This document shows, piece after piece, positions 41,020-55,146 of a stretch of 64,000 nt of DNA (position 1 is its first letter; each line of letters opens with the position of its first letter). Source of the DNA: Nymphaea colorata (lineage: Eukaryota; Streptophyta; Magnoliopsida; Nymphaeales; Nymphaeaceae); assembly GCF_008831285.2 (NCBI RefSeq), contig NC_045140.1, positions 25,810,131 through 25,874,130 of the forward strand, in the 5' to 3' direction. Under the pieces are notes generated by a model, which was not told the DNA's origin, searched no databases, and worked only from the letters and a program-made list of their open reading frames with translations. The position numbers were made by a program, and so were the translations under genes.

Positions 41020-42353
41020 TAAAAGAGATCCAAATCCTGAGATTCTGGTTCAGGTCAGGTTTATAGGTTGGTGCAATGGTTTGAGCGAGAGTTAGTAAGT
41101 AGGCGCCATTTTGGTTCAGGTCAGGTTTCTAGGTTGGTCCAATGGTTGGAGCAAGAGTTAGTGGGCAGTTATTTTTCATTGAAGTTGAAACTTTTTATAT
41201 TGTGAAAAATGAGACGCTGACATGCAACTTAAAAAGCATGGAATGGGTGGCATCCAAAACAGCAAAATCAACCCCTTACCAAAAGTATAATGGGTGGCAC
41301 AAGCTGCAGCCACGCTATGTGTGACTTTTGAGCTTCGCTCTCTGGTTGCATATTCCTACTTATAGTAAGCCAATGTACCAAAATTTTGAAGATTATAACA
41401 TCATCAAAATAACATAAAAATGAAAAATAACAGCCAAATATCAAGCACAAAAATAATGAACAATGTAAAGAAATCATTTTCATCAAAATTTTGAAGTTTC
41501 TAATATCTTTAAAATAATATTAAAAAATAAAAAATAACAACTATATAAATAATGAACAATGTAAAGAAAGTACCACTGTTTTTTAGTCATTCAAAAAACC
41601 AAAAGTATAGCACAATGCACAAACGACGTAACTCATATTGCTGATAAAATGATGTGAAATTTTATCTTTTAGACAAGTAAGCTCATATAAGCTATGCAGT
41701 TAAACACAATAATGAAGCAATAAATTTGTTAGAAATTGCACATGGTACATGTCATTGCCACTGAAAAAAGGGGTTTAAAGAAGGGGGCAGAACCTACACA
41801 ACATTGTTGCTGAACTTCCAATCTGCAAAGATGGAGATAAGTGTGCTTGTAAACTGTTTGGCTTTGAAGCTTGCGTAATTTAATTGCAGACTGCTGCACG
41901 TTGCTGTCACGCACTTGTTCAAAGGCCAAGGTCTCCCCAGATGTAGTTTTGCTGAATCCAATCTAATTTCTTAATGAGACATAAATTTCTTTTCCACATC
42001 CAATTTTTTTTAAAGGTTCGCAAAAATACTCACCAGATTACTTTTGTCACAAGAGAGGAACTTTTGTATTCTATGTGACGCGTTCACATGTGATATAGCA
42101 TTCAATCCACAAGAAAATATTCCAAAGGCAAGACAAAATCAAGCCTGTTTATACTTCAAATCAGGAAGAAGAGGAAAAACACACAAGTTCAGGCGACATG
42201 AACAAGAAGAAAGTAGCTGAGGACTAATTCAGCATGTTAATTTAAGCACATGCACACTGGAAACGTGTTTGATCCTGTATCCGAAGCCATAATCCAGATT
42301 TAAGTGACAATCGATTGACAAATTTCCAGCAGGATATGAGCTTATGGAAGGAC

Positions 42354-43299
<946 letters not shown>

Positions 43300-43884
43300 T
43301 CATCATATGTATGATAAAGAACCAAGAAATGCATGTCTGGATGAGCTCATTTGATCTTTGAAAGAAGTTTTGCCACTTACAGAACTAAATGCTGCGGCCG
43401 GGCGAAGAGCTGAACAGAACTTTGCGTTTATAGAGAGAGGAAGGTATATATACTGTATGCACACATACCTTGAGACGATATTTTCAACACCATTAATGAC
43501 GAACAATATTTATTTTTTTTCTGGGAAGCAGCATGCCTTTATGCGTCAACAAGACGTAAGATAGGCAAAAAAACATATAAGAAAAGAAAAAAAGGAACGA
43601 GTCATAGAACTTTGAGTTTATAGAGAGAGGAAGGTACATGTCCATATACATATATACTGTATACACACATACCTTCAGAGGATATTTTTAACACCATTAA
43701 TGACGCACAATATTTAATTATTTTCTAGGAAGCAGCACGCCTTTATGCGTCAACAAGACGTAAGGTAGGCAAAAAACATACAAGAAAAGAAAAAAGGGAG
43801 CGAGTCACTGTATTGTTTGAGTGTAATTTTTGCAGGCAGTGGCATAGAAGCTGAAAGACGTTAAGAAGGCTTGGCATTGGCTCG

Positions 43885-45140
<1,256 letters not shown>

Positions 45141-45429
45141 GACTTCTTTTAATCAAATCACAAAAGCAGTAGCAGAGCTCCTTGTGACCACTGTCTACAC
45201 CAGCCCATCAAAAAACTTCTCACGATATCTTAAGATCACATTGTTATAACTCAAAAATTATATAGCTATCTTAACATTGTTACGGCTCAAAAATTATTTA
45301 TATTTTTAGAAAAAATAAGACCCTTAAATCCTTCCTTTCCATCTAGTTTATGCACTAATAAGGGCTTACATTTGTGAGCACCTTCTTGCGCTAAACCAAG
45401 CAAAGCTAAATTGAAGGCCCGTTCCTTAC

Positions 45430-45720
45430 CTGAAGGACCAAGAAAGGGTAAGAAGATAGTCATCCTAGTAGTCAACCTTAGAAATTAACTGCCTCATCTC
45501 CATGGTGGCATCAAAATCTCTGAAATCATCTAACTTGCCCTTTGCAACTGCTTTCACAAAGAGGGCACCACAGCCATTGCAGTCGATCTTCGGGTGGCCG
45601 CCTTCACCGTGCCGGAGTCTTCCGGCAATCGGATAAAAGGCAACAAGTGCTCTACTCAGCGACTCCATCAATTTGATGTCAAAGAAGTTGTGGCAGCCAT
45701 CAGTAACAGTAGACACTTCG
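45430..45720 (-). pseudogene. HCT-like first-exon remnant
   Basis: Reads [37 protein letters not shown] and MEMRQLISKVDY, then a stop where the family has DYS. Exon 1 continues in decayed form to a preserved donor CCTTCAG/GTAAGG at 45430/45429. The first 35-40 codons are replaced by DNA that normally lies upstream of the start (ACCAAGACATGCATGTCTGG, compare 43318). No exon 2 follows. It is a tandem duplicate of the copy at 42354-43284 together with its flank (43304-44400 matches 45722-46660). Confidence 0.88.
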
Positions 45721-46109
45721 GGTGTGAACCAAGACATGCATGTCTGGATGAGCTTATTTGATCTTTGAAAGACGTTCTGTCACTTACAGAACTAAATGCA
45801 GCGGCGGGGCGAAGAGCTGAATAGAACTTTGAGTTTATATAGAGAGGAAGATACATGTATATGTGCACATATACCTTCAGACGAGTTTTTCAAACACCAT
45901 TATTGACGAACAATATTTAATTATTTTTTGGCAAGCAACACGCCTTTATGCGTCAATAAATGGTACCATCCTACCAACAAGGCGTAAGGTAGGCAAAGAA
46001 CATATAGGAAAAGAAAAAAGGGAGCGCGCTGCGCATCACTGTATTGTTTGAGTGTAATTTTTGCCGGCAGTGGCATAGAAGTTGAAAGAGGTCAAGGAGG
46101 CTTGGCATT

Positions 46110-47330
46110 GGCTCGATTTTGATTTGGAATTTTGATACACGAATGAAAATTTTTCCTCCAATTGAAATGGAATCAAAATTCTAGATTTCAGTTTCCTAAT
46201 TTCGAAAGCAAAACATTCTTAAGGAAAGACACCACTCTACCAAAGAAGGGAGAATTGAAGATGGAAAGAACAATGATGGCAACGGTAAAAGAATTGAAGA
46301 TGGAAAGAGGACTCAACGTCTCCATCCAATACCAAGAGAAACGGCTGAAAACAAAATAGAAAATCTATTTACAACGGTTCAAATGGAACCATGATAAAAA
46401 GAAAAGCCTCTATGTATGATGTAGGATGATGATATAGAAAATGAAATGATCTCTCGTGAACCACTTAAATCTGTCTTTCCTCTGCTCTTTCATTCTTTCT
46501 TCTATGATATCAGAGCTGTATGGTGGCAGATATCTCCACCAAACAATACTTGGTGATTGCTGGTAGAGTCGTGTCTTTCCTTAAGAAACATCTCGTTTGT
46601 TTAATAAAGTAATTTCTTAAAAATTGAGGACTTTGATTCTGGTATATACATCAAACGCTCCTTGTATTGCAAGGCCAAGCCTCTCTCCTTGGATGTAGTT
46701 TCAAGTAATATCTAGATAACCGGTCGCAGGAAAAGATTTGCTTCATATATATCTCGTTAGATTGTCTTTAAAACTCAAGAGGAAGAAAATTTTGCTTACG
46801 TTTTTCCTTTGTTGTCATTAAAAGGGAAAAATCAATGTTTCTAAGCAAAAAATGGTTTTTTTTTTTTAAAAGTCTCGTTTCGGCATAAAATCTTGACATT
46901 ATTAATTTATGATGCTTCATGCTTCGATATTTTTGGGGAAAAAAAAACTTTTGCAGCATGCATTTTAAAATATGAAAAAATCACAAAATCACAAAATATA
47001 GTTTACTTCAACGCTTGATGATTAGAAAAGGTATTAAAGAATTAGAGAAGTTGAGAATGACTATTGTAAAATTAGCAAGAGCCATGCTAATTATCAATGT
47101 TACTCAACTTTAAGATTACATAATAAAAGCTAACGTCTCTCCTCTCAAGAAAAATTTTAGAGAGAGAGATCATTGGTGTAGGATTTCTTTTAATCGAATC
47201 AAATAAGCAGTAGCCGAGCTCCTTGTTGACTGGTTTGGACCACTGTCTACACCAGCCCATCAAAAAGCTTCTCACGATATCTTAAAATCACATTGTTTGT
47301 TATGACTCAAAAAATTCTATATGGCGCCCA
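46110..47330 (+). repeat. Duplicated module M, copy 3
   Basis: Third copy of the module. Its MITE M1 core (46122-46663) is split by the nested 370 bp element at 46217-46586. Confidence 0.75.
46217..46586. mobile_element. 370 bp inverted-repeat element nested in MITE M1
   Basis: 26 bp terminal inverted repeats beginning TCTTAAGGAAAGACAC with one mismatch, flanked by AACAT on both sides (46212-46216 and 46587-46591). The M1 copies at 26604 and 43911 show the uninterrupted sequence. Inside, TATCAGAGCT near 46508 resembles a retrotransposon tRNA-Met primer site, and a 5 bp duplication is also LTR-like, but the ends are not TG...CA. Superfamily unresolved. Confidence 0.8.
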
Positions 47331-48540
47331 CACCAATCTTGTATAACCAACACAAGTGCCCCTACGTTAAAAAGAAATCTCGCTTCTCCATTGCACATAT
47401 TTTTTTGTGATTGTCTTCTCCATCATGTGTTGATCCACAATTTTGCACAAGAAATTTGAGAGCGAGAGCAGGCAGTGGCAAAGGCAGGTGCGGGCAACTT
47501 GCCTACATGAACCCACAAAAAAGCTTATTTTTATATTGACACCGCTCAGAATTTTTTTTTCACCTGCATGTCAATTTCTCTTAAAAATTTAAAATTTATT
47601 ATTAGTGCCTTCTAGCTAAAAATTTATAGCTTCACCAAAGTTCCATAAAATTGTAAATTATGAGTAATTAACTATGGTAGGGATGCTGTGACCTCCCAGC
47701 ATGACAGTCTTTATTACATAATTATGTTTGGTGATGAGGCCAATGACATGTCATCATGCCATTGTCGGTCTTTGCCCATGCATAAGCCATTGTTAGGCGA
47801 CCTAATCGTCCTTAAATCTGGGGTTCAGTAACAACTATCATTCATTCTTGTTTCGTCCTTAAATCTGGGGTTCAGTAACAACTATCATTCATTCTTGTTA
47901 GCTCTCTATTTAGTGCCAGTGTTAAGTAAGGCTGGGCGTCGGGTCGAGCCACCGCCGGGCAGACCCGGTCTGGCCCGGTATGGGCCGGGTTTGGGCCGAG
48001 AAAATCCCGGGCCCGACAGCCAGGCCCGGGTCGGCCCGGCCCAGTCCATTTAGGCCCGGTAAGTTAAAAAATATATATATATATTTTTAATTTTTTTTGT
48101 TTTAATAATAATTTTTATTCTTAATAAATATATTTTATATTAAAAAATATTACTTTATAGTTAAAAAATATTATTTTATAATTAAAAAAATAATTTTTTA
48201 ATTTAAATGGGGACGCCGGCCAGCTCGGCCCGACCCGATACCCACCCTTAGTTAAAGTCTCTCTTGGTCGATCTTCTTCGCCTATGGAGACCTCCGCTTC
48301 ACTCTTGCCCTCGTGAGTTGTGCTTCGTTACTCATTCAATTCTTGTTGGACCTTTTCCAAAATGCTCAACTCTCAATTTCAAAACAATATTTCTTGCCTT
48401 TCTCTGCCTTTGTGTTCCTTTTTCTATTTCTCGCTCTTTATGTTCGCATCTCTTTTGTTTTCGTGCATGTGCTTTTCTGTTCTTTTTTGTTCATTTATAT
48501 CTTGAATCCAGACCATAAGAACCAGTTCTAAATGCAATAT
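47331..48540 (+). repeat. Module U copy 3: duplicated upstream region
   Basis: Colinear with 60352-61100 upstream of the intact HCT-like gene, interrupted by the element at 47927-48250. A 46 bp unit with CGTCCTTAAATCTGGGG is tandemly doubled at about 47809-47898. It then passes at about 48540 directly into HCT-like exon 1 sequence, skipping about 1.2 kb. Confidence 0.75.
47927..48250. mobile_element. 324 bp TIR element with GC-rich ends
   Basis: Imperfect 24 bp inverted ends: TAAGGCTGGGCGTCGGGTCG on the left and, in reverse complement, TAAGGGTGGGTATCGGGTCG on the right. The core is AT-rich. Flanks are GTTAAG and GTTAAAG, while paralogues at 27615 and 60861 have a single GTTAAG followed by GTC, so this is an insertion with a 6-8 bp target duplication, hAT-like. 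The left third is extremely rich in CCCGG/GGGCC. Confidence 0.75.
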
Positions 48541-49390
48541 CTGATTTAGATTTTGGAGACTTCGCTCCCTCCATGGAGCTCAGGCAGCTGATACCTAATG
48601 TTGACTACCAAAATCAAGACATCCCACCCTCTCTTGATGCTTGAGGTAACAATTAGTAATTGACATCTCACTGTTTCACTTAATTAGGCCAAGGACATGT
48701 AAACAATATTAGAACCGAAGGGCCAGTTATATATATAAATAAAAGCTAGACACTTAGGTCCATTATAAAACTTGACCCTTTACATTTATGTATATTAAAT
48801 TTATGTTGGTTATGATTTCAAAAGGCCATTTGTTCGATGTTTCACGTTTGGAATCCAGATCTAGTTGATATTTTCATATAAGAACCTGCTTTTACCGAAT
48901 TCGACCTAATCCGGTTGTATGCAATGTACTATCAGCGGATTCAAATTCAATTTTTTGAAAACTGAATTCGGATCTTTTTAATGTAAGATAGCAAATTTAT
49001 ATGTAGCAAGATCGGATGTGTTATGGGTGTTTGTCTATCTCAGATCTGAGATCCAATGTGATTTGAGATTACTAAGAATTTTAGATCCAATGATTTGATT
49101 TCAGACCCCCCTCAAATCACATTGGATCATATATATATATATATATATATATATGATCTCAAATCCTCTTTTTCACATGATGTTGAAATCTAGTGTGTTT
49201 TCTCTATGGTTCGTTTGATCATTAAAAAGGCAGGTCACATTCTTCAAATGCGGAGGAGTCTGTCTCGGGGTTGGTACGCATCATTTGGTGGTGGATGAAT
49301 GTGGGTTCATACATTTTATGAACTCTTGATCTGATGTGGCTCGTGGCATGGAGGTAATTTGCCGGGCAAGGAACCCACCAAGCCCGCAGG
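48541..49390 (+). pseudogene. HCT-like fragment: end of exon 1, intron, start of exon 2
   Basis: 48546-48640 reads [19 protein letters not shown] then QNQDI, followed by a frame break and premature stop before the preserved donor region (GAGGTAACAATTAG). 48650-49230 matches the intron of the intact gene (62476-63003). Exon 2 begins about 49228 with the [17 protein letters not shown] region and runs to ARGMEVICRARNPP, then stops matching at about 49385, where block A'' begins. The deletion inside exon 2 also removes a stretch present at 63137-63160. Confidence 0.88.
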
Positions 49391-49760
49391 AGTCGCTGAG
49401 ATTATGATCATTCATTGAAGGTAATAAACAGTCGTTATTTTCCAAGGCAAGGTGGTCATCACTTGTCATCTCTTTCTCTCTCTCTCTCTCTCTGCTATTT
49501 ACAGTTACCAAGTTCCAAAGGAAGAACATGTATATATTAAGAGTTGGATTATGGCAGATTAGAACGAGTACAATTCAAACCAAGATATCGCCAAGGAACC
49601 AAAGACTAGGAGGACGCGTTCTTCTAGGCCGCTTGCCTTGTGAAAATTGGAAACTGAAAATCGATGGATGATAAAAACGACGGTTCCTCGCAACTGAAAA
49701 TTTTGATAGAAGGGTCTCCTTTTCTTCTTGTTGACACACAAAAAGAAGGAAAAAGAAACA

Positions 49761-49807
<47 letters not shown>

Positions 49808-50450
49808 ATCCTCATCCCCCACTACTAATGGATTTCAGGTTTCTTGTTTGAAAGATGCCTAGGTTACAACAATAATTGGTTGGAATTCACGTTTCTTAAT
49901 TAATTCACGGACTTATAGTCAGACCCTCATCCCCACTACGGATTAAGGCAAAAAGTAGGATCTTAAATTCATGGTTTTGAATACATAAGTTCACAAATGC
50001 ACTATGAATGTAGGTGGACTTCACTTTAATTAGATCTAGCCTTCTGATCTCTAATCTGAGCCGGGTAATGAAACCAGAGAGAGAGAGATGTTTGTCATGC
50101 GCGTATATATATATATATATATATATATACACTCCAGTGAACAGGGCAGTTTGTAGAGTAGGTGAATGGTGCGCTAGGCATGACATTCTACTGGAGAAAA
50201 AAAAAACACACACACACGCATATATATGTAGCCTGACCTCATAGCTTTAATTGCTTTCCTACAGTCACTGACGTTAATGCATAAAGCTCCTTGTGAGATC
50301 TTGACGTGAAGAAGGTGATCATGGCGTTCGCGGTCTATTGCGGGTAATGTTAATCTCAAGTCATTTCTTTTACGGAGCTGAAGAGGATGTGGTCGGTTGA
50401 GGAGTAGAGATCGTTCCAACTGATGCAGGGGGCAGGTGAGATAACTCTTC
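49391..50450 (-). repeat. Segmental duplication block A'' (partial)
   Basis: Matches 35715-37073 (and 23620-24890) but carries no HCT coding sequence. It is flanked on both sides by HCT-derived DNA in the opposite orientation. The exon-like frame of 24684-24873 is still open here. Contains GA (49763-49806) and AT (50104-50129) microsatellites. Confidence 0.8.
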
Positions 50451-51330
50451 GAGTGGATCATCCCTGATCATATAATACTCCAGTGCTCCTGGTGACGTCT
50501 TTTGAATAAACATGCTTACATCTCTTTTCCGTTTCTGGTTTGAATCTTGTTATTTGATTACTTGTCATTGTGCATCAAACACGGTTAAAATTAACAGGTT
50601 AAATTATTTTAGTGAATCAAACATGACATCAAATCGGAAGAGGGTTAAATTTCATCCTGTTTTTTTTTTCTAAAAAAATTTGTCAGGAAAATTTACCACG
50701 TTAATTTCTTCCCGGTGCATCAAACGCACCCTTAGTTCTCTTTCTCTCTGGTAAACCAAAGTGTTGGTCGGCACATGCACAAACTGCTAGTAAGTCTTGT
50801 TAACTGAACCTTTTTCCATTTTTCCAATGTGGCGCGAGTCGATCAATTCTATCTGATGTTCGCAACAGACCTTGGAAAATGAATATGTATATGGCCTTCC
50901 TAATATTTTGATAAAGTAATAAATGGCCTCTGATCTTCGTAATGCACGACCAGTCTGCACGCCGTGGCAGGCAGCGCCTACAATCAGGGTTCGCATTAAT
51001 GGATCCATAATCTTCTACACACAAGCCACCACCTTTTGCAATATTTTCTACAATAAACGCCCAGTTAGTTCCTTCCTTAAATGAGATCCAAATCCTGAGC
51101 AGGCTCGCCATTCTGGATGGGGTCAGGTTTCTAAGTTGGTGCAATGGTTGATGCGAGAGAGTTAGTAGCAGTTACTTTTCATTTTGTATTCTGAAGTTGG
51201 AACTTCTTATAGTGTGAAAAATGAGACACTGCAAGTTAAAGCATGGAATCCATGGGGTGGCATCCAAAACACCAAAATCAAACCCTTACCTCAAAAGGAA
51301 CAAGGAGTGAGGAGTCATTAGTTCAGCCTG
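50447..51330 (+). repeat. Segmental duplication block C'' (empty site for the Harbinger-like element)
   Basis: Begins with the last bases and 3' flank of an HCT-like gene (GATAACTCTTCGAGTGGATC) and follows 38545-41330 while lacking the 1475 bp element. Confidence 0.8.
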
Positions 51331-52469
51331 AGTTGGAAACGAAGTTCATACAACTGTAACATTTTAGTTGCATATGCTGACAAAACGGATGCAAATCTAT
51401 GTATTTTTCCTTTTCAAATGGCATATGGATTTGATAACGGTGGAAAAGCATAAAAGTGTAATTTGAGAACACAATATTGAGAAAATGTATTTAGTTTTCT
51501 ATAACGAAAGCTTAGTTCGAAGACGAGATCTTTACTTGAAAATTTGTTTCTTAAAATTATAAGTAAAATTAAACACGAAAAGAGAAATAAGTCATAAAAA
51601 GAACTGAACAGTATTTATTACCCAATTTTTCACCCTATGCTCGCTCACTTTTTCGTGCCTGTGAGAACCAGCCATAATAATGGTAACAATCAGGGAAAAA
51701 ATAAATATTCAACTCGAACCTAAGCCACAATTACTTCCGTGTGCTCCCCCCCTCGATCCATCCTTCGGAGCCTATAATTCAAGCAAAAAACTAAAAACTA
51801 ATACAAAAATAACTGTTCAATTCAGTTGCCATCAGAGTCAGAGTATGTATATATAAATTGTTGAAACAGGACCATCAAGTCAAAGACAAAAAAACCCAGA
51901 CCCATTAAATGTAAGGCAATTCTAAAAAATTTGTCCAAAAATTCATACTTTCTAGGCACAATGCTAAGATCCACGGCCAAGGCGGGCCAACTTGCGCCGC
52001 ACCATCGGGCCTGGGCCCAGCCCGGCACCCGGTGCTGGGCCGCCACCAGGTACCGGGTACCCGATAGAGGCCCCAGCCGACGCCCAATTGTGATCAGTCT
52101 AAAACTTAAAGAGCAGTAACACGACCTGAATTTAACGTGGGCCATCTAATCTTTCAAGATCGGACTGCTGAGCATGGTGGCCCCATCGGGCTGATTTGTT
52201 GGACCGGTTGATTTCACCCACAATCTGGTTTAGATTCCATACATTAACTCCCCAAAGAACTGATCATTGATTTCTACCAAGATGGACGTTTAGGAGATGT
52301 AATCAAAAGTAACCTGCCATTAGGTTTGAAATTATGCTACAGCATGAATCTCTAGTCATATCATCCCATGATCATTAAAGGATTATTTGGCGGATTTTCC
52401 AAATATGTTTTTCCGTTGTCAATTACCCATCTAATCTGCACATTTAAAAAGTTAAATAACCAGAACTCG
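51331..52469. other. Intergenic spacer with a GC-rich patch
   Basis: Mostly AT-rich without a supported gene. 51960-52090 is a GC-rich patch (GGGCCTGGGCCCAGCCCGG, GGTACCGGGTACCC). Its reverse complement begins TGGGCGTCGG like the left end of the element at 47927, so it may be a decayed relative. Confidence 0.45.
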
Positions 52470-53640
52470 TAATGATAGGCCTTAACATTTACAATCAGGG
52501 ATTCAGGCAGGCGTTTACCTGGAAATTTGTCCGGTTTTAGAAGAAAATGTACTAAAAACGGCAGGCCCTAGTACGGCCTTCAAGGAAAATCACAAAAAGA
52601 AGATGAACAGTTCTTTTTTCATCCATGTATTGGACTAGCCAGGACATTGTAACAAAAACCAAGTAGATTTTGGTGGCCGAGTAATATGTGCCTTCGAGAT
52701 CATCTCACTGTGGAGATTCATGGTTGATTGCAGAGATCGTCTGAAAGCCTAACTGTATGTTCCTTTGTTGGACCTTATTTTGTAGGCTACCATTTTCAAG
52801 TGTGGAGAAGTCTCCCTTGGTGTTAGCATTCATCATACTATGGTGGGCGGGTTGGCTGCGCTGCATTTTGTGAATTCTTGGTCCGATCAAGCACGGGGAA
52901 TGGATGTGCATTTTCAGTAGCCATTGCCTTGCAATCCGACGCTTTGAGGGCACTGAAGAAATTGATCTATGAGATATAACTCTTCGAGTAGATCATCCTT
53001 AATCTTATAATAATCCAGCGCTCCGGGTGACGTCTTTGGGATGAACATGTTTACATCTCCTCTTTTCCATTTCAGGTTTGACTCTTGTTATTTGATTACT
53101 TGTCATTGTGCACTTTCTTTTGTACTCCCTTAGCCCCGCCCGGAGATCAACTGCAATAAGGCAATGTACCAAAATTTCGAAGATTATAATATCATTAAAA
53201 TAATATATAAAAATGAAAAATAACAGCCAAATAACAAGTACAAAAATAATGAACAATGAAAAGAAAGCATTTTCATGAAAATTTTGAACTTTCTAAAATA
53301 ATTTAAAACAATATTAAAAAATAAAAAATAACAACTCTATAAATCATGAACAATGTAAAGAAAGTACCACTGTTTTTTAGTCATTCAAAAAACGAAAGTA
53401 TAGCACAATGCACAAATGACGTACTGATAAAATGATGCGAAATTTGATCATTTAGACAAGTAAGCTCATATAAGCTATGAAGTTAAACACAACAATGAAG
53501 CAATAAATTTGTTAGAAATTGCACACGGTACGTCATACATGTCATTGCCAATGAAAAATGGGGTTTAAAGAAGGGGGGCAGAACCTACACAACATCGTCG
53601 CTGAACTTCCAATCTGCAAAGATGGAGATAAGTGTACTCG
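52470..53640 (+). repeat. Segmental duplication block C' (short copy)
   Basis: 52470-53140 matches 38070-38720, and 53155-53635 matches 41355-41830. The 2.6 kb in between, including the Harbinger-like element and its flanks, are absent. Confidence 0.8.
52786..52979 (+). pseudogene. HCT-like relic with large internal deletion (copy 2)
   Basis: An exon 2 acceptor (ATTTTGTAG) precedes ATIFKCGEVSLGVSIHHTMV, then GGLAALHFVNSWSDQARGMDV. The sequence then jumps to AIALQSDALRALKKLIYEI and stop. The catalytic aspartate of HxxxD is changed to glycine. The internal deletion join is the same as in the copy at 38391-38552. Confidence 0.88.
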
Positions 53641-53649
53641 AGAATCTTC

Positions 53650-54486
53650 AAGTTCCGGCTGCCATATTTCCGGCCCATACGCACCGGCCCATTGAAGTTA
53701 AGTTGCAACTATAGGTAGTTATTCGTCGTCCGTCCTCGCAACCGCATCTTGGCTCTCGCCGGCTGCGTAATGCAATAGTCGCTAGAGACCAGAACTGGCG
53801 CTGCAACAAACTTTGCGCTTCCGAAGCAATGCTGCGGGATCTCCGGCAGAAGTCGCGTCCGCTCGTTAATGAATGTATATAATTTGGTTTCTTGGTCGTC
53901 GTCCAGTCTCTGGCCATGGAAACGCTTCGTCACACATGCGCGGCAAGAATCTCAAAGCAATTGGACTTGGTGGCGCTGTCGTCCGTTTCCCTGATCTTCT
54001 CCTTTATCATTTAAAGACATATGCGTTGCCCAACAATGTTTAATTATTTTCTGATAAAAGAAATCATACAAATGGGGTTTTTAGAAACAAACTAAATATG
54101 CAAGTGCGCCACAGTTTCACCTAGTGGCGGAGCGGTACACTTTTATATATATATATGTATAAAATAAATGTTTAAAGATGCACATTTAAAAAAAAAAATT
54201 AATTGCTCACACCAATACCCATGTAGTTACACCATGTTAATTATTTAAAATCTAAGAGTTCAAAGGATGTCAGTGCTGAAGAAAAAACCCGTCAGCCGTG
54301 GTATGGTGCATGCAACACCAAGACCCAATCCACCAAAGTGACCTGCCAAATGAAAAAGATTAATTAAAAGAATTCTTACATAGAGAGCACGTGTTATTAA
54401 AAAAAATACGTTTAAAATGCTAAAAACAGGTCAGCCAAGTAGAACGTGAAAAATACTTATTTTTTAAAATAAAAATATCAAAAATG

Positions 54487-54523
<37 letters not shown>

Positions 54524-55146
54524 TTTTCAAAGGATCCATAATGATGAGTTAGGTCTTTTTTTTAGAATTCTTTTATCTTTGGCAACTTGCAGGCTCTTTC
54601 CAAAAGACTAGTCTAAATGATTTCTAGGTCATCAACACGCCTCTGGTGACGTTTGTGGCCTACCAACTTTTCAATTAATCAAAGGCCTAGCATTTAATGC
54701 ATGCATATTGACTGCTTAAGGAAAAATTAATTTGGACGGTAATTTACCTGAATGAACAAAAGAGGTCAGGAAGATATATCATCTTTGAAATCAACCCTGG
54801 GAATCAGCTGCCTGAGCTCGGTGGTGGGAGCAAAATCTCCTACCACCCTCCGCCTCTGCCTCAACAAACAGAATACCATGTCGACTGCAGTCGATCTCCA
54901 ATAGACCGTCTGTTTTAGGCGGAGCTTCCGGCGATGGGTAGAAGTACAACAGAACGAGAGCTCTGCCCAGCGATTCTTTCATCACTTTGGTATCGAATAA
55001 GTCGGCACTGCCATTTGCTTTGTAAAAGTAGACGCTGGAGCATGAATCCTCACCGTCAGATGATCTAGATTTGTGATCCACGGGCCATGCTTCGGAGTCT
55101 CCCTCGCATGGAGGACCGTGGTTGAGTCTTTCAGCGTGTTTTTCAT
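53650..55146 (-). pseudogene. Highly decayed HCT-like copy
   Basis: Exon 1 is 54748-55146. It starts [20 protein letters not shown], is frame-shifted by one base near 55030 (VYFYKANGSADLFDTKVM resumes in another frame) and again near FYPSPEAPPK. It ends at an intact donor (CATTCAG/GTAAATT). Exon 2 begins about 54342 (TTTGGCAG/GTCACTTT), and MHHTTADG with the HxxxD motif is readable. The next 130 codons are mostly lost. From about 54010 to 53650 pieces of the C-terminal domain remain (IKEKIRETDD, ETKLYTFINERTRLLPEIPQ) in several frames. This is the most diverged copy, likely the oldest. Confidence 0.88.
54493..54522. repeat. CT dinucleotide microsatellite
   Basis: About 30 bp of CT inside the intron/exon 2 gap of the decayed HCT copy. 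Confidence 0.95.

Larger units (their letters stand above)
38050..41940 (+). repeat. Segmental duplication block C (longest copy)
   Basis: 38050-38720 matches 52470-53140; 38545-39540 and 41020-41330 match 50447-51330; 41355-41830 matches 53155-53635. It includes the internally deleted HCT relic and the PIF/Harbinger-like element. At 41048-41162 a roughly 50 bp phrase with CAGGTTTNTAGGTTGGT is tandemly doubled. Confidence 0.8.

Noticed and set aside
41040..41165. tRNA-like gene from TAGGTTGGTGCAATGGTT
   Set aside because: Box A-like only; no box B at the right distance and no cloverleaf could be drawn. It is a tandem duplication.
51822..52145. Overlapping frames on both strands over a GC-rich patch
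   Set aside because: Both strands open because of GC-rich palindromic repeats; looks like a decayed transposon end.
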